In this document: positions 1-9,002 of the stretch, in pieces | Layout of the letters: each line of letters opens with the position of its first letter | How positions within the stretch are numbered: the stretch's first letter is position 1 | DNA from: JBMOLK01 sp049325575 | GTDB lineage: Bacteria; Bacillota; Clostridia; Acetivibrionales; Acetivibrionaceae | DNA length: 46,454 nucleotides | Assembly: GCA_049325575.1 (NCBI GenBank) | Contig: JBMOLK010000265.1 | Location: 1-46,454, forward strand | Reading direction: 5' to 3' | Program-made: the position numbers and the translations under genes | Notes under the pieces: model-generated | Seen by the model: the letters and a program-made list of their open reading frames with translations, nothing else | Database searches by the model: none | What the model was told of the DNA's origin: nothing

Positions 1-96
1 ACTACTGCTAACGCAGTTATAAAATTATCAAGTAACAATATTTCCAGTAAATTTGTGGTATTTAGTAAGGTTTATAACTGGAAATCTATAACTTAA
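1..96 (+). CDS. C-terminal tail of an ABC transporter permease (LplB/YteP-like), cut by window start
   Basis: Frame 1 is open from the first base to a TAA at 94-96. It encodes about 31 residues beginning TTANAVIKLSSNN. A stretch like 'LLTxANxxxKKL' is typical of the C-terminus of LplB/YteP-type sugar permeases, and the next gene is an LplC-type partner, so position and texture both fit. The fragment is too short to prove identity, and its last residues are less typical of the family. It could also be chance open frame upstream of the next gene. Confidence 0.4.
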   Translation, partial: TTANAVIKLSSNNISSKFVVFSKVYNWKSIT

Positions 97-133
97 AACC
101 TTACAAAACTTATTATACGAGGTGGTGAAGGAT

Positions 134-997
134 ATGATAAAAAACGGTATTATAAAAGCTGGATTAGGAAGAAAAGCATTTAATATTTTTAACGGTGTTT
201 TTTTGACACTTGTATGCCTGGCAGTATCTGTACCTCTTATTATGGTTATTGTAACTTCCTTGTCCCCGGATGAAATTGTAGCAAAACAGGGTTATGTGTT
301 AATCCCAAAATCCATTACTTTTAAGAATTATCTGCAGATATTTAACAGCGGATATATGCCTGCATTTTACAATTCGCTGTTTGTAACGGCCTGTGCAACT
401 GTTTTTTCGATGATTATGACCGTTACAATGGGCTATGCAATGGCACAAAAGAGTTTACCGGGTAGAAAGTTCATTATCAGGTTTGTTATAACTACTATGG
501 TTTTGGATGCGGGTATTATACCTTTTTACCTGGTTGTAAGACAGTTAGGGATGATCGACAGTTATCTGGCACTAATTATTCCTTCTGCCATATCTACTTA
601 CAATCTGATATTGGTTAAAAACTATATGAGCTCTATTCCGGAGAGCATTATAGAATCTGCAAGGCTTGACGGATGCTCCGAAATAGGCATTTTAGCCAGG
701 ATAGTACTTCCCGTTTCCATTCCGATTATTGCTGCAGTAACGCTTTTTTATGCAGTTGCACACTGGAACACTTATTTTAATGTGGTTATGTTTATAAATG
801 ACAGCAGCAAATATACTCTCCAGGTTCTGTTAAGGCAGTTGATCTTCCAATCGGAATCGGCAGTTTCATCTGTCTCTGCGCTAAATAACTTTAAGATGTC
901 TGTAATGATTATGACCATGCTTCCTGTATTGATTCTGTATCCTTTTATTCAAAAGTATTTTATATCGGGCATCATGCTGGGTTCAGTGAAAGAGTGA
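134..997 (+). CDS. Carbohydrate ABC transporter permease (LplC/YtcP family, MalG-like)
   Basis: This is an inner-membrane permease subunit for oligosaccharide import. The protein has 287 residues and about six hydrophobic segments; the first is at about residues 16-38. A binding-protein-dependent transport EAA loop is visible as ESARLDG followed by IVLP near residues 175-195. The C-terminus FISGIMLGSVKE is typical of LplC-type permeases. I chose ATG 134 because GAGGTGG ends 8-9 bases upstream; an in-frame GTG at 122 sits inside that ribosome binding site. The gene is followed after about 93 bases by the binding lipoprotein. In Bacillus, homologous permeases import pectin or rhamnogalacturonan oligomers next to GH105 genes, which matches the context here. 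The exact substrate is inferred. Confidence 0.9.
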   Translation: MIKNGIIKAGLGRKAFNIFNGVFLTLVCLAVSVPLIMVIVTSLSPDEIVAKQGYVLIPKSITFKNYLQIFNSGYMPAFYNSLFVTACATVFSMIMTVTMGYAMAQKSLPGRKFIIRFVITTMVLDAGIIPFYLVVRQLGMIDSYLALIIPSAISTYNLILVKNYMSSIPESIIESARLDGCSEIGILARIVLPVSIPIIAAVTLFYAVAHWNTYFNVVMFINDSSKYTLQVLLRQLIFQSESAVSSVSALNNFKMSVMIMTMLPVLILYPFIQKYFISGIMLGSVKE

Positions 998-1090
998 TAT
1001 GGGATTGATTTATAAAGATACAAATTGTAAAAACATGGATAGCCTTCCTGCAGTTTTGTATTTATAATTAAAATAGAAAGGGGTAGTAAA

Positions 1091-2605
1091 ATGTTAAAAG
1101 CAAAAAGGTTAATTGTGCTGTTATTGAGTGTTGCTATGGCAGCAACCACGCTTATGGGATGTGGAGACAGGAGTCAAACGGTTGAGGACGGCAATAATAA
1201 AACTGTTGAAAACAAAGAGAACTCTGACAAGCAAAAGGAAAGGGTTAAAATTACATTTTGTATGTCCCAGACCGGATGGGGCGGAGAAGCTGTAGATCCT
1301 GAGCTCATGAAAGAGGTTGAGAAGGCCATTGAAGAAAAGACCAACACGGATCTGGAAATTATTGCACCTCCACAGAGCAGCTATAATGACAAGCTGAATG
1401 TTATGCTTACTTCCGGGCAGATACCGGACATTTTTGCAGTAAGGAAAGCCACTGATACATTACAGGTTATGGCAGCAAGAGGTTATACAATGCCCCTTGA
1501 CGAATTAGTCACAAAAACACCTGAAATCACTTCATTAGTTGATGAAAAATATCTTGAATATGTAAAGGTTGATGGAAAAATACATGGTATACCAATGTAT
1601 GTTCCTTTGTCAAAAGTTATATGGCTTAGAAAGGACATGATGGACAAAAATGGAGTCAATCTGTCAAACACTCCTACTACCGATGAATTCTACAATGAGA
1701 TGAAAAAGCTGGCAGGTAAGGGTGTCATCCCTTTCACTTTTCCGAAATTTCTTGATAATCTTCCTTTCTTCTTCAATCCTTTCGGTGCATACTACGGGAT
1801 CGGTAAGAATCAGGACGGCAAGTACTATGACGGATTCAATACCCCTGAAGCCAAGGAAGCCCTGGCTTATGTTGCAAAGCTTTACAGGGAAAAAATATGG
1901 GATCAGGAGTTTCTTACCAACGAAAATGCAACGATAAGAGAAAGGCTTTTCTCCGGAAAGGCTGCAGCCACAATGGATTACTACAACAGGTACATATATT
2001 ATTCTACTGAAAGTGTAAGGGTAAATGCGCCAACAGAGTTCTTTCCGGTCTTTGAATTAAAAGGTCCTAAAGGGCATGGTGGAAACCTGAACGAAGCAAT
2101 CCAGGATGTAGTTTGTATTTCATCAAAATGTAAAGTACCGGACAGGGCATTGGATGTTATAAGATTTTATTTATATACAGTTGAAGGAGTAAAGCTTAGA
2201 ACACTAGGTGTAAAGGATAAGCACTATACAATTGAAAACGGGGTTATTAAGCCTACAGAGAGGGCAAAGAATTCAGGGTACAAGTGCAGTATCAACCAGT
2301 TCTTCCTCCACTACCCCAAAATTACCGACTTTGGTTTTAGGTGGGATGAGGCCACAGAGAGATTTTTACCACAGCAGCTGGAATATAATGAGGAAGCTAA
2401 TAAACACCTTGGACCCAAGTATTTAGTTCCAGGCAACAAATCCAAACTGTATGACAAGAATCTTTCTGCATACAAAAAGAAGATAGATGAGATTTCATCC
2501 AAGGTTATTATGGGGACTACAACTATTGAAAAAGCATACCAGGAGTATGAAGCCTTCTGGAAGAGCATCAATGGTGATGAGATGTTAAGAGAGCTTAATA
2601 AATAA
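1091..2605 (+). CDS. Extracellular solute-binding lipoprotein of the ABC transporter (LplA/YtcQ-like)
   Basis: This lipid-anchored protein of 504 residues should capture oligosaccharides outside the membrane and deliver them to the adjacent permeases. It has a lipoprotein signal: basic MLKAKR start, hydrophobic stretch, then the lipobox LMGC with Cys24 as the probable lipidated residue. A charged low-complexity spacer follows (about residues 30-50), then a long family-1-type binding fold. The length matches the roughly 500-residue LplA/YtcQ subgroup, which is larger than typical MalE-type proteins. The ribosome binding site GAAAGGGG precedes ATG 1091. A strong terminator follows at 2623. The ligand is probably a galacturonide or rhamnogalacturonide oligomer, inferred from the neighbouring GH28, GH105 and Kdu genes. 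Confidence 0.9.
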   Translation: MLKAKRLIVLLLSVAMAATTLMGCGDRSQTVEDGNNKTVENKENSDKQKERVKITFCMSQTGWGGEAVDPELMKEVEKAIEEKTNTDLEIIAPPQSSYNDKLNVMLTSGQIPDIFAVRKATDTLQVMAARGYTMPLDELVTKTPEITSLVDEKYLEYVKVDGKIHGIPMYVPLSKVIWLRKDMMDKNGVNLSNTPTTDEFYNEMKKLAGKGVIPFTFPKFLDNLPFFFNPFGAYYGIGKNQDGKYYDGFNTPEAKEALAYVAKLYREKIWDQEFLTNENATIRERLFSGKAAATMDYYNRYIYYSTESVRVNAPTEFFPVFELKGPKGHGGNLNEAIQDVVCISSKCKVPDRALDVIRFYLYTVEGVKLRTLGVKDKHYTIENGVIKPTERAKNSGYKCSINQFFLHYPKITDFGFRWDEATERFLPQQLEYNEEANKHLGPKYLVPGNKSKLYDKNLSAYKKKIDEISSKVIMGTTTIEKAYQEYEAFWKSINGDEMLRELNK

Positions 2606-2622
2606 GATTTTATCTAAAGAGT

Positions 2623-2664
2623 CTGCAGGGTGGAGATATTCTCTTTCATCCTGCAGTTTTTTGG
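2623..2664 (+). terminator. Rho-independent terminator after the transporter operon
   Basis: The arms begin CTGCAGG (2623-2629) and end CCTGCAG (2650-2656). The stem extends to about 13 pairs with several G-U pairs and is followed directly by TTTTTT. It lies 18 bases after the binding-protein stop codon. Confidence 0.85.
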
Positions 2665-2703
2665 TTATATAGAGTACACCAACTAAGGGCTGCCGGGATA
2701 AGA

Positions 2704-2732
2704 TTGAACAACGCTGAAAATTCCTGTAAAAT
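2704..2732 (+). promoter_or_regulatory. Sigma-A-type promoter for the histidine kinase/response regulator pair
   Basis: TTGAAC at 2704-2709 and TAAAAT at 2727-2732 are separated by exactly 17 bases. The site lies between the upstream terminator and the kinase start. Confidence 0.5.
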
Positions 2733-2850
2733 TATTATGTAAAGATAATAAAATCATAGAATAGTAAAGTTGAAATACTGCTATTTTCAAGGGATACATA
2801 AGGATAGAAGTAAAACAGGATTTTGGCTTAATTTTGGGGGGAGTAAGTTA

Positions 2851-4680
2851 GTGCCGAATCACCTTGGAAAAAATTACATAGATAACGAGTATAAAATATT
2901 TGCAACAAAAAAGAAGATTATCGTATATTTCTTCATTATTGTTTTTTGCATTTTTTTAGTATTCAACTGGGTATTCTACAGGCTGTATTCCGCCAATATC
3001 GAGCAAATTGTAGTAAAAGAGAGTAAAAGTACTGAAATAAAGACCCGTGAATTTGTAGATATGATACTTGAAAGTATGGAATATACTGCAGATGTTTTAC
3101 AGAACAATAACTTGATACAACAGCAGATTGACTATGGTGATCATAGTAACAGTGTAAGCTACCGCACGAATCTTGATATTATAAACACTATTCAGAGTAT
3201 AGTTACAAATTCTGCCAAGAGTGCTGCATCTATCGACTTGTATCTTAATAAAACCGGAAAATTGTATACCAGTGATTACGGCGTATACTCAGATCTTGGC
3301 TGGACATATGCGGATTATTTCATGGATTTGCAGCAAAGCGAAAAAAGGTTTGTTTTTACTGATGAGTACAGAAAAAAGCTTACCTTTATTTCGGACAGAA
3401 ACTATGAGCAAATCACATTTGTAAGGCCTTTGTATGTTTTATCTTCAGGTGCAAAGGCAGGGATACTGGCAGTGAATTTTAATAAATATAATTTAAAAAA
3501 TATAGTAAAGGGTAAGTCTGATTCTGGCAGCATGATTTTGGACAAAAATAAGAAAACCATTATAAGTGCCTTTCCCGACCATTATCAATATTCCCATTCT
3601 CAAATTGAAGAATTCAAAAAATTTGTGACAGAAGATAGTGGCCAGCGGATATGTAAAGTTAACGGAGAGAATTTTATTATAGTTTATGGAACGTCACAAT
3701 ACAGCGGATGGAAGTTTGTTACTATTGTTCCAGCCGGGGCTTCCATGCAGCAGATGTGGCAGCTTAGGGACTATATCCTTCTGCTGTTTTTGTTGATGAA
3801 TATAACTTCAGCCCTGGTGTTGACATTACTCTTTTCAGAAAAAGTTTACAGGAAGCTTAAAAGGCTCATATTATCCATGAAAGAAGTTGAAAAGGGGAAT
3901 TTTAACGTGAATATCCAACACTTTGAGAAAGATGAGTTCGGGTACATGTATAAGAGTTTTAATAATATGGTTGGCAGGATTAAAACACTTTTCACACAGT
4001 TGTATGAGCAAAAGCTGCTTCAGAAGGATGCAGAATTAAAGCTTCTGCAGTCAAAAATAAATCCTCATTTCATTTATAATATTTTCGATAATATGAACTG
4101 GCTTATACAGCTTGGCCGTTATGATGAATTGGAATCACTGGTGGAATCTGTGTCCAATTATTTCAAAAAGAGCCTTAATGCCGGAAAGGACTTTATAACT
4201 GTAGCTGATACTTTGGAACAGCTGAAAAGCTATGTGGAAATTCAACGGATCAGATTTGGCAGCAGGTTCTCGTGCAAGCTGGACTTTGATGAAGAAATTA
4301 TGGATCTTACCATACCTAATTTTATGCTGCAGCCTCTTTTGGAAAATGCCATATGCCATGGTATAGAGCCTAAGGCTGAAGAGAGTCTTATACAGGTTAA
4401 AGGAGTTAAAATTGACGACAGAGTATTTTTTACTGTAGAGGATAACGGGGTAGGTATTAGTTCGGATGCACTTCAAAAAATTATTGGCTTCCTTGAAAGT
4501 GAGCAGGGTGAAAGTGATAACTATTTTGCCCTTGCCAATATCAACAAACGGATTAAGCTGTACTATGGTGAGGAATACGGTCTGGTTATAAAAAGCTCAC
4601 AAGGTGCCGGAACGAAAGTGACAGTAATAATACCTGCCAATCCAGAGAGTATATCGGAGGGGTCTTTATGCTTAGAATGA
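2851..4680 (+). CDS. Sensor histidine kinase, YesM/LytS-type (cache-HAMP-His_kinase-HATPase)
   Basis: This membrane sensor kinase should phosphorylate the response regulator encoded next. From the chosen start it has 609 residues: a short cytoplasmic tail, TM1 (about residues 23-46), an extracytoplasmic cache-like sensor (about 47-305), TM2 (about 306-330), a HAMP linker, and a His_kinase domain with KINPHFIYN whose phosphoacceptor is His406. The HATPase domain has an N box PLLENAICHG and a G1 box VEDNGVG. I prefer GTG 2851 because GGGGGGAG lies 8 bases before it; an in-frame TTG at 2770 has no good ribosome binding site. The gene overlaps the regulator by 13 bases. YesM-type kinases next to LplABC transporters usually sense carbohydrates; the ligand here is not known. 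Confidence 0.9.
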   Translation: MPNHLGKNYIDNEYKIFATKKKIIVYFFIIVFCIFLVFNWVFYRLYSANIEQIVVKESKSTEIKTREFVDMILESMEYTADVLQNNNLIQQQIDYGDHSNSVSYRTNLDIINTIQSIVTNSAKSAASIDLYLNKTGKLYTSDYGVYSDLGWTYADYFMDLQQSEKRFVFTDEYRKKLTFISDRNYEQITFVRPLYVLSSGAKAGILAVNFNKYNLKNIVKGKSDSGSMILDKNKKTIISAFPDHYQYSHSQIEEFKKFVTEDSGQRICKVNGENFIIVYGTSQYSGWKFVTIVPAGASMQQMWQLRDYILLLFLLMNITSALVLTLLFSEKVYRKLKRLILSMKEVEKGNFNVNIQHFEKDEFGYMYKSFNNMVGRIKTLFTQLYEQKLLQKDAELKLLQSKINPHFIYNIFDNMNWLIQLGRYDELESLVESVSNYFKKSLNAGKDFITVADTLEQLKSYVEIQRIRFGSRFSCKLDFDEEIMDLTIPNFMLQPLLENAICHGIEPKAEESLIQVKGVKIDDRVFFTVEDNGVGISSDALQKIIGFLESEQGESDNYFALANINKRIKLYYGEEYGLVIKSSQGAGTKVTVIIPANPESISEGSLCLE

Positions 4681-6299
4681 TTATTGCTGATGATGAACAG
4701 ATCATATTGGACGGACTTAGACAAAGTATTGATTGGAAAAGCTATGAGATTGATGTTGTAGGTTCAGCCAAGAACGGGGCGGAGGCTTTTGAAATGGCCG
4801 GGAGCTTATGTCCCGACATTGTTCTTACTGATATTAAAATGCCAGGCTTAAATGGTCTTGAGCTTGTAAAGCAGATAAAGAAGCTAAGGCCGGATGTTAA
4901 GTTCATTCTAATCAGTGCATATGAACAATTTGAGTTTGCCAAGGAGGCAATAGCTCTAGGGGTGTTATCCTATGTAACAAAACCCCTTAAAAAGCAGAGA
5001 ATAATAGAAGAAGTTATTAAAGCCCGTGACAGGATAATTCATGAAAGATCAGAGAGAGAAAATAAAAGAAGGCTTGAAGAGTTATATTTGAGCACCTTAC
5101 CCATACTTAGCGAGCACTACCACAACAGTCTTATTATGGGCAAAACCAGAGTTACAGGCGACTATAAAAAACAGTTCAGTACTTATGGTGTGGATATGGA
5201 TGAAACCCATACAGGTGTTTTTGTATGTACCATAGACAACATGGAAGAGGAAACCTCAGAGGAATTTTTCGAAAAAAGTGTTCAGATTATCCACCTGCAG
5301 ATTGCGGAAATGATTAAGGAACTGCTGCCGTCCTGCTATAAGAGGACAGTATTCCAAAGCTATAATAACGAGGTTGTTACCATATATAACGCAGCTTCCG
5401 ACCATGCTGCCGCAATAAAGGACATTACTCTGACTGCTGAAACAATCAAAAATTCCATGAAACGGGAAACAGGAATTTCAATTAGTGCCGGGATAGGGAG
5501 GATATATCCTTCATTGAAGGATGCGCAGCTTTCATATCAGGAAGCAGTAAAATCACTTAACTACCGGCTGGTTTATGGGAATAACGCAGTACTTTATATT
5601 GGCAGTGTTGAAATGAATGAAATGGAGCATGCCCATTTGTTTAGTAATTTAAGTGAAACACTGACAAATATTCAAAATGTATTATGGACAGGAAAAGAGG
5701 AAGAGGTTCTAAAGCTTATAACCAGTAAGATGAAAGAGTTGACCTTTTGTAAAAGTGTTCCCTATTACTACATCCAGCAAGTTTACTGTCATCTTTTGTC
5801 TGCGCTGCTTAGGACTATTTATGAAATGAATATCCTTCCCGAACAGCTATATGGTACACCGGTACACCTTTATGGAGAACTGTTCAAGAAGCAAACCCTT
5901 CTGGAGCTGGAAAGATGGTATTATGATCTGGTTGAAAGAGCATGTACTGCTATCAATGAGAAAAAAGCCTCCAGAGCAAATCATGTGATCAATTCCGCTG
6001 TGAGCTATATAAAAGCGCACTGCTACAAGGATATTTCACTGGGAGAGGTTGCTGAACATGTTAATCTGAATCCTTCATATCTGAGTAGATTGTTCAAAGA
6101 AGAGGTAGGAATACAGTTTGTAGAATATGTCCGGAATATAAAGATGGAGATGGCCAAGGACCTTTTGAAAAACAGTAATAAAAAGATCTACGAGATATGT
6201 GATGAACTTGGTTATCAGAATGTGCAGTACTTTTCTACCATATTTAAAAATACTGTAGGAATAACTCCAATGGAATTTAAAAAGAGCTGCTTCAGGTAG
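4668..6299 (+). CDS. Response regulator, YesN-type (REC domain + AraC HTH)
   Basis: This two-component transcription factor has 543 residues. The N-terminal receiver domain shows the acidic pair DDE (residues 8-10), the phosphoacceptor Asp55 in TDIKMPG, Ser83 and Lys105 in TKP. A long middle region (about residues 140-420) is typical of YesN-type regulators. The C-terminal 100 residues form an AraC-type double helix-turn-helix (SLGEVAEHVNLNPSYLSRLF and YEICDELGYQNVQYFS). GGAGGGG lies 5 bases upstream of ATG 4668, which overlaps the kinase gene, so the two are translationally coupled. It probably controls the adjacent transporter, and perhaps the GH28/GH105 genes; that target is inferred. Confidence 0.93.
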   Translation: MLRMIIADDEQIILDGLRQSIDWKSYEIDVVGSAKNGAEAFEMAGSLCPDIVLTDIKMPGLNGLELVKQIKKLRPDVKFILISAYEQFEFAKEAIALGVLSYVTKPLKKQRIIEEVIKARDRIIHERSERENKRRLEELYLSTLPILSEHYHNSLIMGKTRVTGDYKKQFSTYGVDMDETHTGVFVCTIDNMEEETSEEFFEKSVQIIHLQIAEMIKELLPSCYKRTVFQSYNNEVVTIYNAASDHAAAIKDITLTAETIKNSMKRETGISISAGIGRIYPSLKDAQLSYQEAVKSLNYRLVYGNNAVLYIGSVEMNEMEHAHLFSNLSETLTNIQNVLWTGKEEEVLKLITSKMKELTFCKSVPYYYIQQVYCHLLSALLRTIYEMNILPEQLYGTPVHLYGELFKKQTLLELERWYYDLVERACTAINEKKASRANHVINSAVSYIKAHCYKDISLGEVAEHVNLNPSYLSRLFKEEVGIQFVEYVRNIKMEMAKDLLKNSNKKIYEICDELGYQNVQYFSTIFKNTVGITPMEFKKSCFR

Positions 6300-6323
6300 C
6301 AGCTTAAACGAATATCCATCTCT

Positions 6324-7640
6324 TTAAATACCGGTGTCATCAAGAGCACAATAAGAGAACTCTATTTTTTCAACATTATTCATCTGAAATGCAGGCCCTT
6401 CATGCCCCTTTAGAGTTACACGGTTTAAGTATATATTCCTTGCATTAGAGCAGAAAAACCCCATTTTTCTTACCTCTTCAAGGCCGCTCATCATTGCAGG
6501 TATACCGGGAACAGCATTCTCTGCCATTGATACTGAAACATTATCAAAAGTAATATCTTCCACAGGCATTTCTGTCAGTCCATAAATAAAGGCTGCAGCA
6601 GCGTGAACATTCCTGGCGGTAATATTACTAAAATGAATGCTTCTAAAAACCGGAGTGGTATCTGTAACAGGATAAGGGTTCTTATCCCAGACGACTTTCT
6701 CCTTGCCCCCTTCACCACAGTAATAATACTGGTTTATTACAAAAGGACACATCACTCCATTCATTACAAGATTGCTGGTGCGGATATCTTCTACAATGCC
6801 TCCACGTCCTCTTCTGGTCTTTATACGGATTCCCCTGTCTGTTCCTTCAAAAATGCAATTGGAAATAACCACGTTCCTTACACCGCCGCTCATCTCGCTT
6901 CCAATTACAACACCTCCGTGGCCATGTACCAGGGTGCAATTGATTATGGTTATGTTTTCACAGGAAATCCTGTATGCACTTTTTTCAGTTCCTGATTTTA
7001 TGGTGATACAGTCATCTCCAACATCTACATGGCAGTTGGATATATGAACATTTCTGCATGAATCGGGGTTTATACCGTCTGTGTTGGGAGAATCTGCAGG
7101 GTTTTTTATAGTAACTTTATCTATTGTAACATTGTCACAGCGTACTGGATTGATAGTCCACGAGGGTGAGTCCATAAGCATGATGCCCTCAATCAGAATC
7201 CTGGAACTGTCTTCAAAGCTTATAAACCGGGGCCTGGGGTAGTCCAGTGTGCCATCTTTAAAAGGCTTCCACCAGGCATCACCCTGGCCGTCCATGATCC
7301 CGAAACCTGTTATTGAAACATTCTCCAGCTTCTTACCGTATATCATGGGCATGTGAACCAGCTGTTCCGAACCTTCCCACCTTGCATGCAAAAGAGGATA
7401 ATCTTCCTTGCTGCGGCTGAAAACCAGCCTGGCGCCTGCGTCGAGAAAGAGGTTTATATTGCTTTTTAGCTCAACTGCACCGGTCACAAATGTTCCGGAG
7501 GGAACATACACTGTTCCACCCCCGTGTCTTGCGCATTCTCTTATTGTAAAAGCAATAGCATCGGTGCATAAGGATTTACCGTCAGGCTTGGCCCCAAAAC
7601 TGGTTATATCAAAGACAGCGGAAAGTCTGTTTATATTCAT
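6324..7640 (-). CDS. Glycoside hydrolase family 28 (polygalacturonase / exo-galacturonidase), intracellular
   Basis: This right-handed beta-helix pectin hydrolase has 438 residues. The GH28 catalytic signatures are all present: NTD (Asp188), GDD (Asp209 and Asp210), GHG with His241, and RIK (Arg272/Lys274). The start MNINRLSAVFDITSFGAKPDG is typical of the family and has no signal peptide, so the enzyme should act in the cytoplasm on imported oligogalacturonides. An exo mode is likely but inferred. Its ATG overlaps the stop codon of the upstream GH105 gene (4-base overlap), showing a tightly coupled two-gene operon. The 3' end converges on the response regulator gene with only 24 bases between them. 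Confidence 0.93.
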   Translation of the reverse strand: MNINRLSAVFDITSFGAKPDGKSLCTDAIAFTIRECARHGGGTVYVPSGTFVTGAVELKSNINLFLDAGARLVFSRSKEDYPLLHARWEGSEQLVHMPMIYGKKLENVSITGFGIMDGQGDAWWKPFKDGTLDYPRPRFISFEDSSRILIEGIMLMDSPSWTINPVRCDNVTIDKVTIKNPADSPNTDGINPDSCRNVHISNCHVDVGDDCITIKSGTEKSAYRISCENITIINCTLVHGHGGVVIGSEMSGGVRNVVISNCIFEGTDRGIRIKTRRGRGGIVEDIRTSNLVMNGVMCPFVINQYYYCGEGGKEKVVWDKNPYPVTDTTPVFRSIHFSNITARNVHAAAAFIYGLTEMPVEDITFDNVSVSMAENAVPGIPAMMSGLEEVRKMGFFCSNARNIYLNRVTLKGHEGPAFQMNNVEKIEFSYCALDDTGI

Positions 7641-8755
7641 GACATGGCCTCCCCAAGGGATTCCATTTCAACACTGGCCAGTATCAGCGGACCGTAGCCT
7701 TTATAATCATTGGCTGCTACCGGTTCACTTATATAATATGTGAAAGAGCCGTCACGGTAAGGATTTCCGCCAAGTCCTGCAACGCTGCATACGTTATTGA
7801 GGTTTACAAAACCCTTTTCATCTACTTCTACAAACTGCTTAATAATACCATCATAGGCTTTTTTAGCAGCCTCCACGAAGGAAGCATCCAGGTATCCCTT
7901 TCTTATACCCTTTGCAATAGCATAAGCAAACATGCAGGATGCAGAGGCCTCAAGGTAATTCCCGCTTTTGGTACCTTTGTCAACTACCTGATACCAGACT
8001 CCCGAGCTTTTATCCTGAACCAAGATCAGTGAAGCTGACAAGCTGCGGAAAATATCAATGATATTTTCCCTCTTGTCATGGGTTTCCGGAAAGTAGTCAA
8101 GGATATCAACAAGGGCCATTGCATACCAGCCCATGGCTCTTCCCCAGAAATGAGGGGAGCAGCCTGTAATGTCATCAGCCCACTTCATTCCTTTGCTTTC
8201 ATCCCAGGCATGGTACAGAAGACCTGTTTTAGGGTCCCTGGCGTGCTCCCAAAGGAGATTCACCTGATTGGCAACATCGTCAAAGGTACACGGCTCATTA
8301 AACATCATGCAATACTGGGCATAATAGGGAGAACTCATATATACTCCGTCAAGCCACATCTGGTGGGGGTATATCCTCTTATGCCAGAATCCGCCTCTTA
8401 GGTTTCGAGGCTGTCTTCGCAGCTGATTACGCAAAAGATCTGCAGCTTTTTTATACTTTTTGTCCTGCGTTTCATTATAAAGAAAGAGAAGAATTTTCCC
8501 CGGGTTCACATGGTCCAGGTTCAGCTCTCCCGTATCATAGGAATCAATGTTTCCATGGGGGTCAACAAACCTGTCCATAGTATCCTTTATATATTTAAAG
8601 TATTTCTGGTTTCCGGTTTTTTTCCACACAGCTTCCAGTGCTTTTAGAATCAGGCCCAATTCATAGCACCAATAATCCTTATACTTTGAGTGACGCATCA
8701 TCACTGATTCAGCCATTTTTTCAATTAATTCCTGTCCCATATTCTGAACTTTCAT
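7637..8755 (-). CDS. Glycoside hydrolase family 105 (unsaturated rhamnogalacturonyl/galacturonyl hydrolase, YteR/YesR-like)
   Basis: This cytoplasmic enzyme of 372 residues should remove the 4,5-unsaturated uronic acid from the non-reducing end of oligomers made by pectate or rhamnogalacturonan lyases. It has the (alpha/alpha)6-barrel pattern of GH105, with WLDGVYM containing the presumed catalytic Asp136 and FWGRAMGW at about 203-210. The length fits the family (about 370). No signal peptide is visible. The ribosome binding site AGGAGGC lies 7 bases before the start. It is first in a leftward operon with GH28. The unsaturated sugar it releases is the natural feed for KduI/KduD encoded downstream. 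Confidence 0.93.
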   Translation of the reverse strand: MKVQNMGQELIEKMAESVMMRHSKYKDYWCYELGLILKALEAVWKKTGNQKYFKYIKDTMDRFVDPHGNIDSYDTGELNLDHVNPGKILLFLYNETQDKKYKKAADLLRNQLRRQPRNLRGGFWHKRIYPHQMWLDGVYMSSPYYAQYCMMFNEPCTFDDVANQVNLLWEHARDPKTGLLYHAWDESKGMKWADDITGCSPHFWGRAMGWYAMALVDILDYFPETHDKRENIIDIFRSLSASLILVQDKSSGVWYQVVDKGTKSGNYLEASASCMFAYAIAKGIRKGYLDASFVEAAKKAYDGIIKQFVEVDEKGFVNLNNVCSVAGLGGNPYRDGSFTYYISEPVAANDYKGYGPLILASVEMESLGEAMS

Positions 8756-8963
8756 ATTGAGCCTCCTATTATTAAAGAGATCGAACTGTAAAAGTAGATA
8801 AACAAGATGAGCAAGCCATTTGAATCAAATAGACTTAAGGAAATCTATGTTTGCTATCTCTAATATAGATATTATAATTCAACTCATGAGCAATATCTGC
8901 ACAAATTATGCTTAAAATGATTAATATTGATCATATTTTGCTTACCAAAAGCAAAAAAAGTGA

Positions 8964-8969
8964 TATAAT
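8964..8969 (+). promoter_or_regulatory. Extended -10 element of the AraC gene promoter
   Basis: TATAAT at 8964-8969 is preceded by TG at the correct extended -10 position (TGATATAAT). The -35 region is weak (TTGCTT at 8938, 20-base spacer), which suits an activator-assisted promoter. A TGATCA palindrome lies about 34 bases upstream. Confidence 0.5.
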
Positions 8970-9002
8970 CTAAGATATATTAGCGGGGTGATTAATATAA
9001 AT

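Noticed and set aside
2770..2850. TTG start for the histidine kinase giving 27 extra residues
   Set aside because: No ribosome binding site precedes the TTG, whereas GTG 2851 has GGGGGGAG at proper distance.
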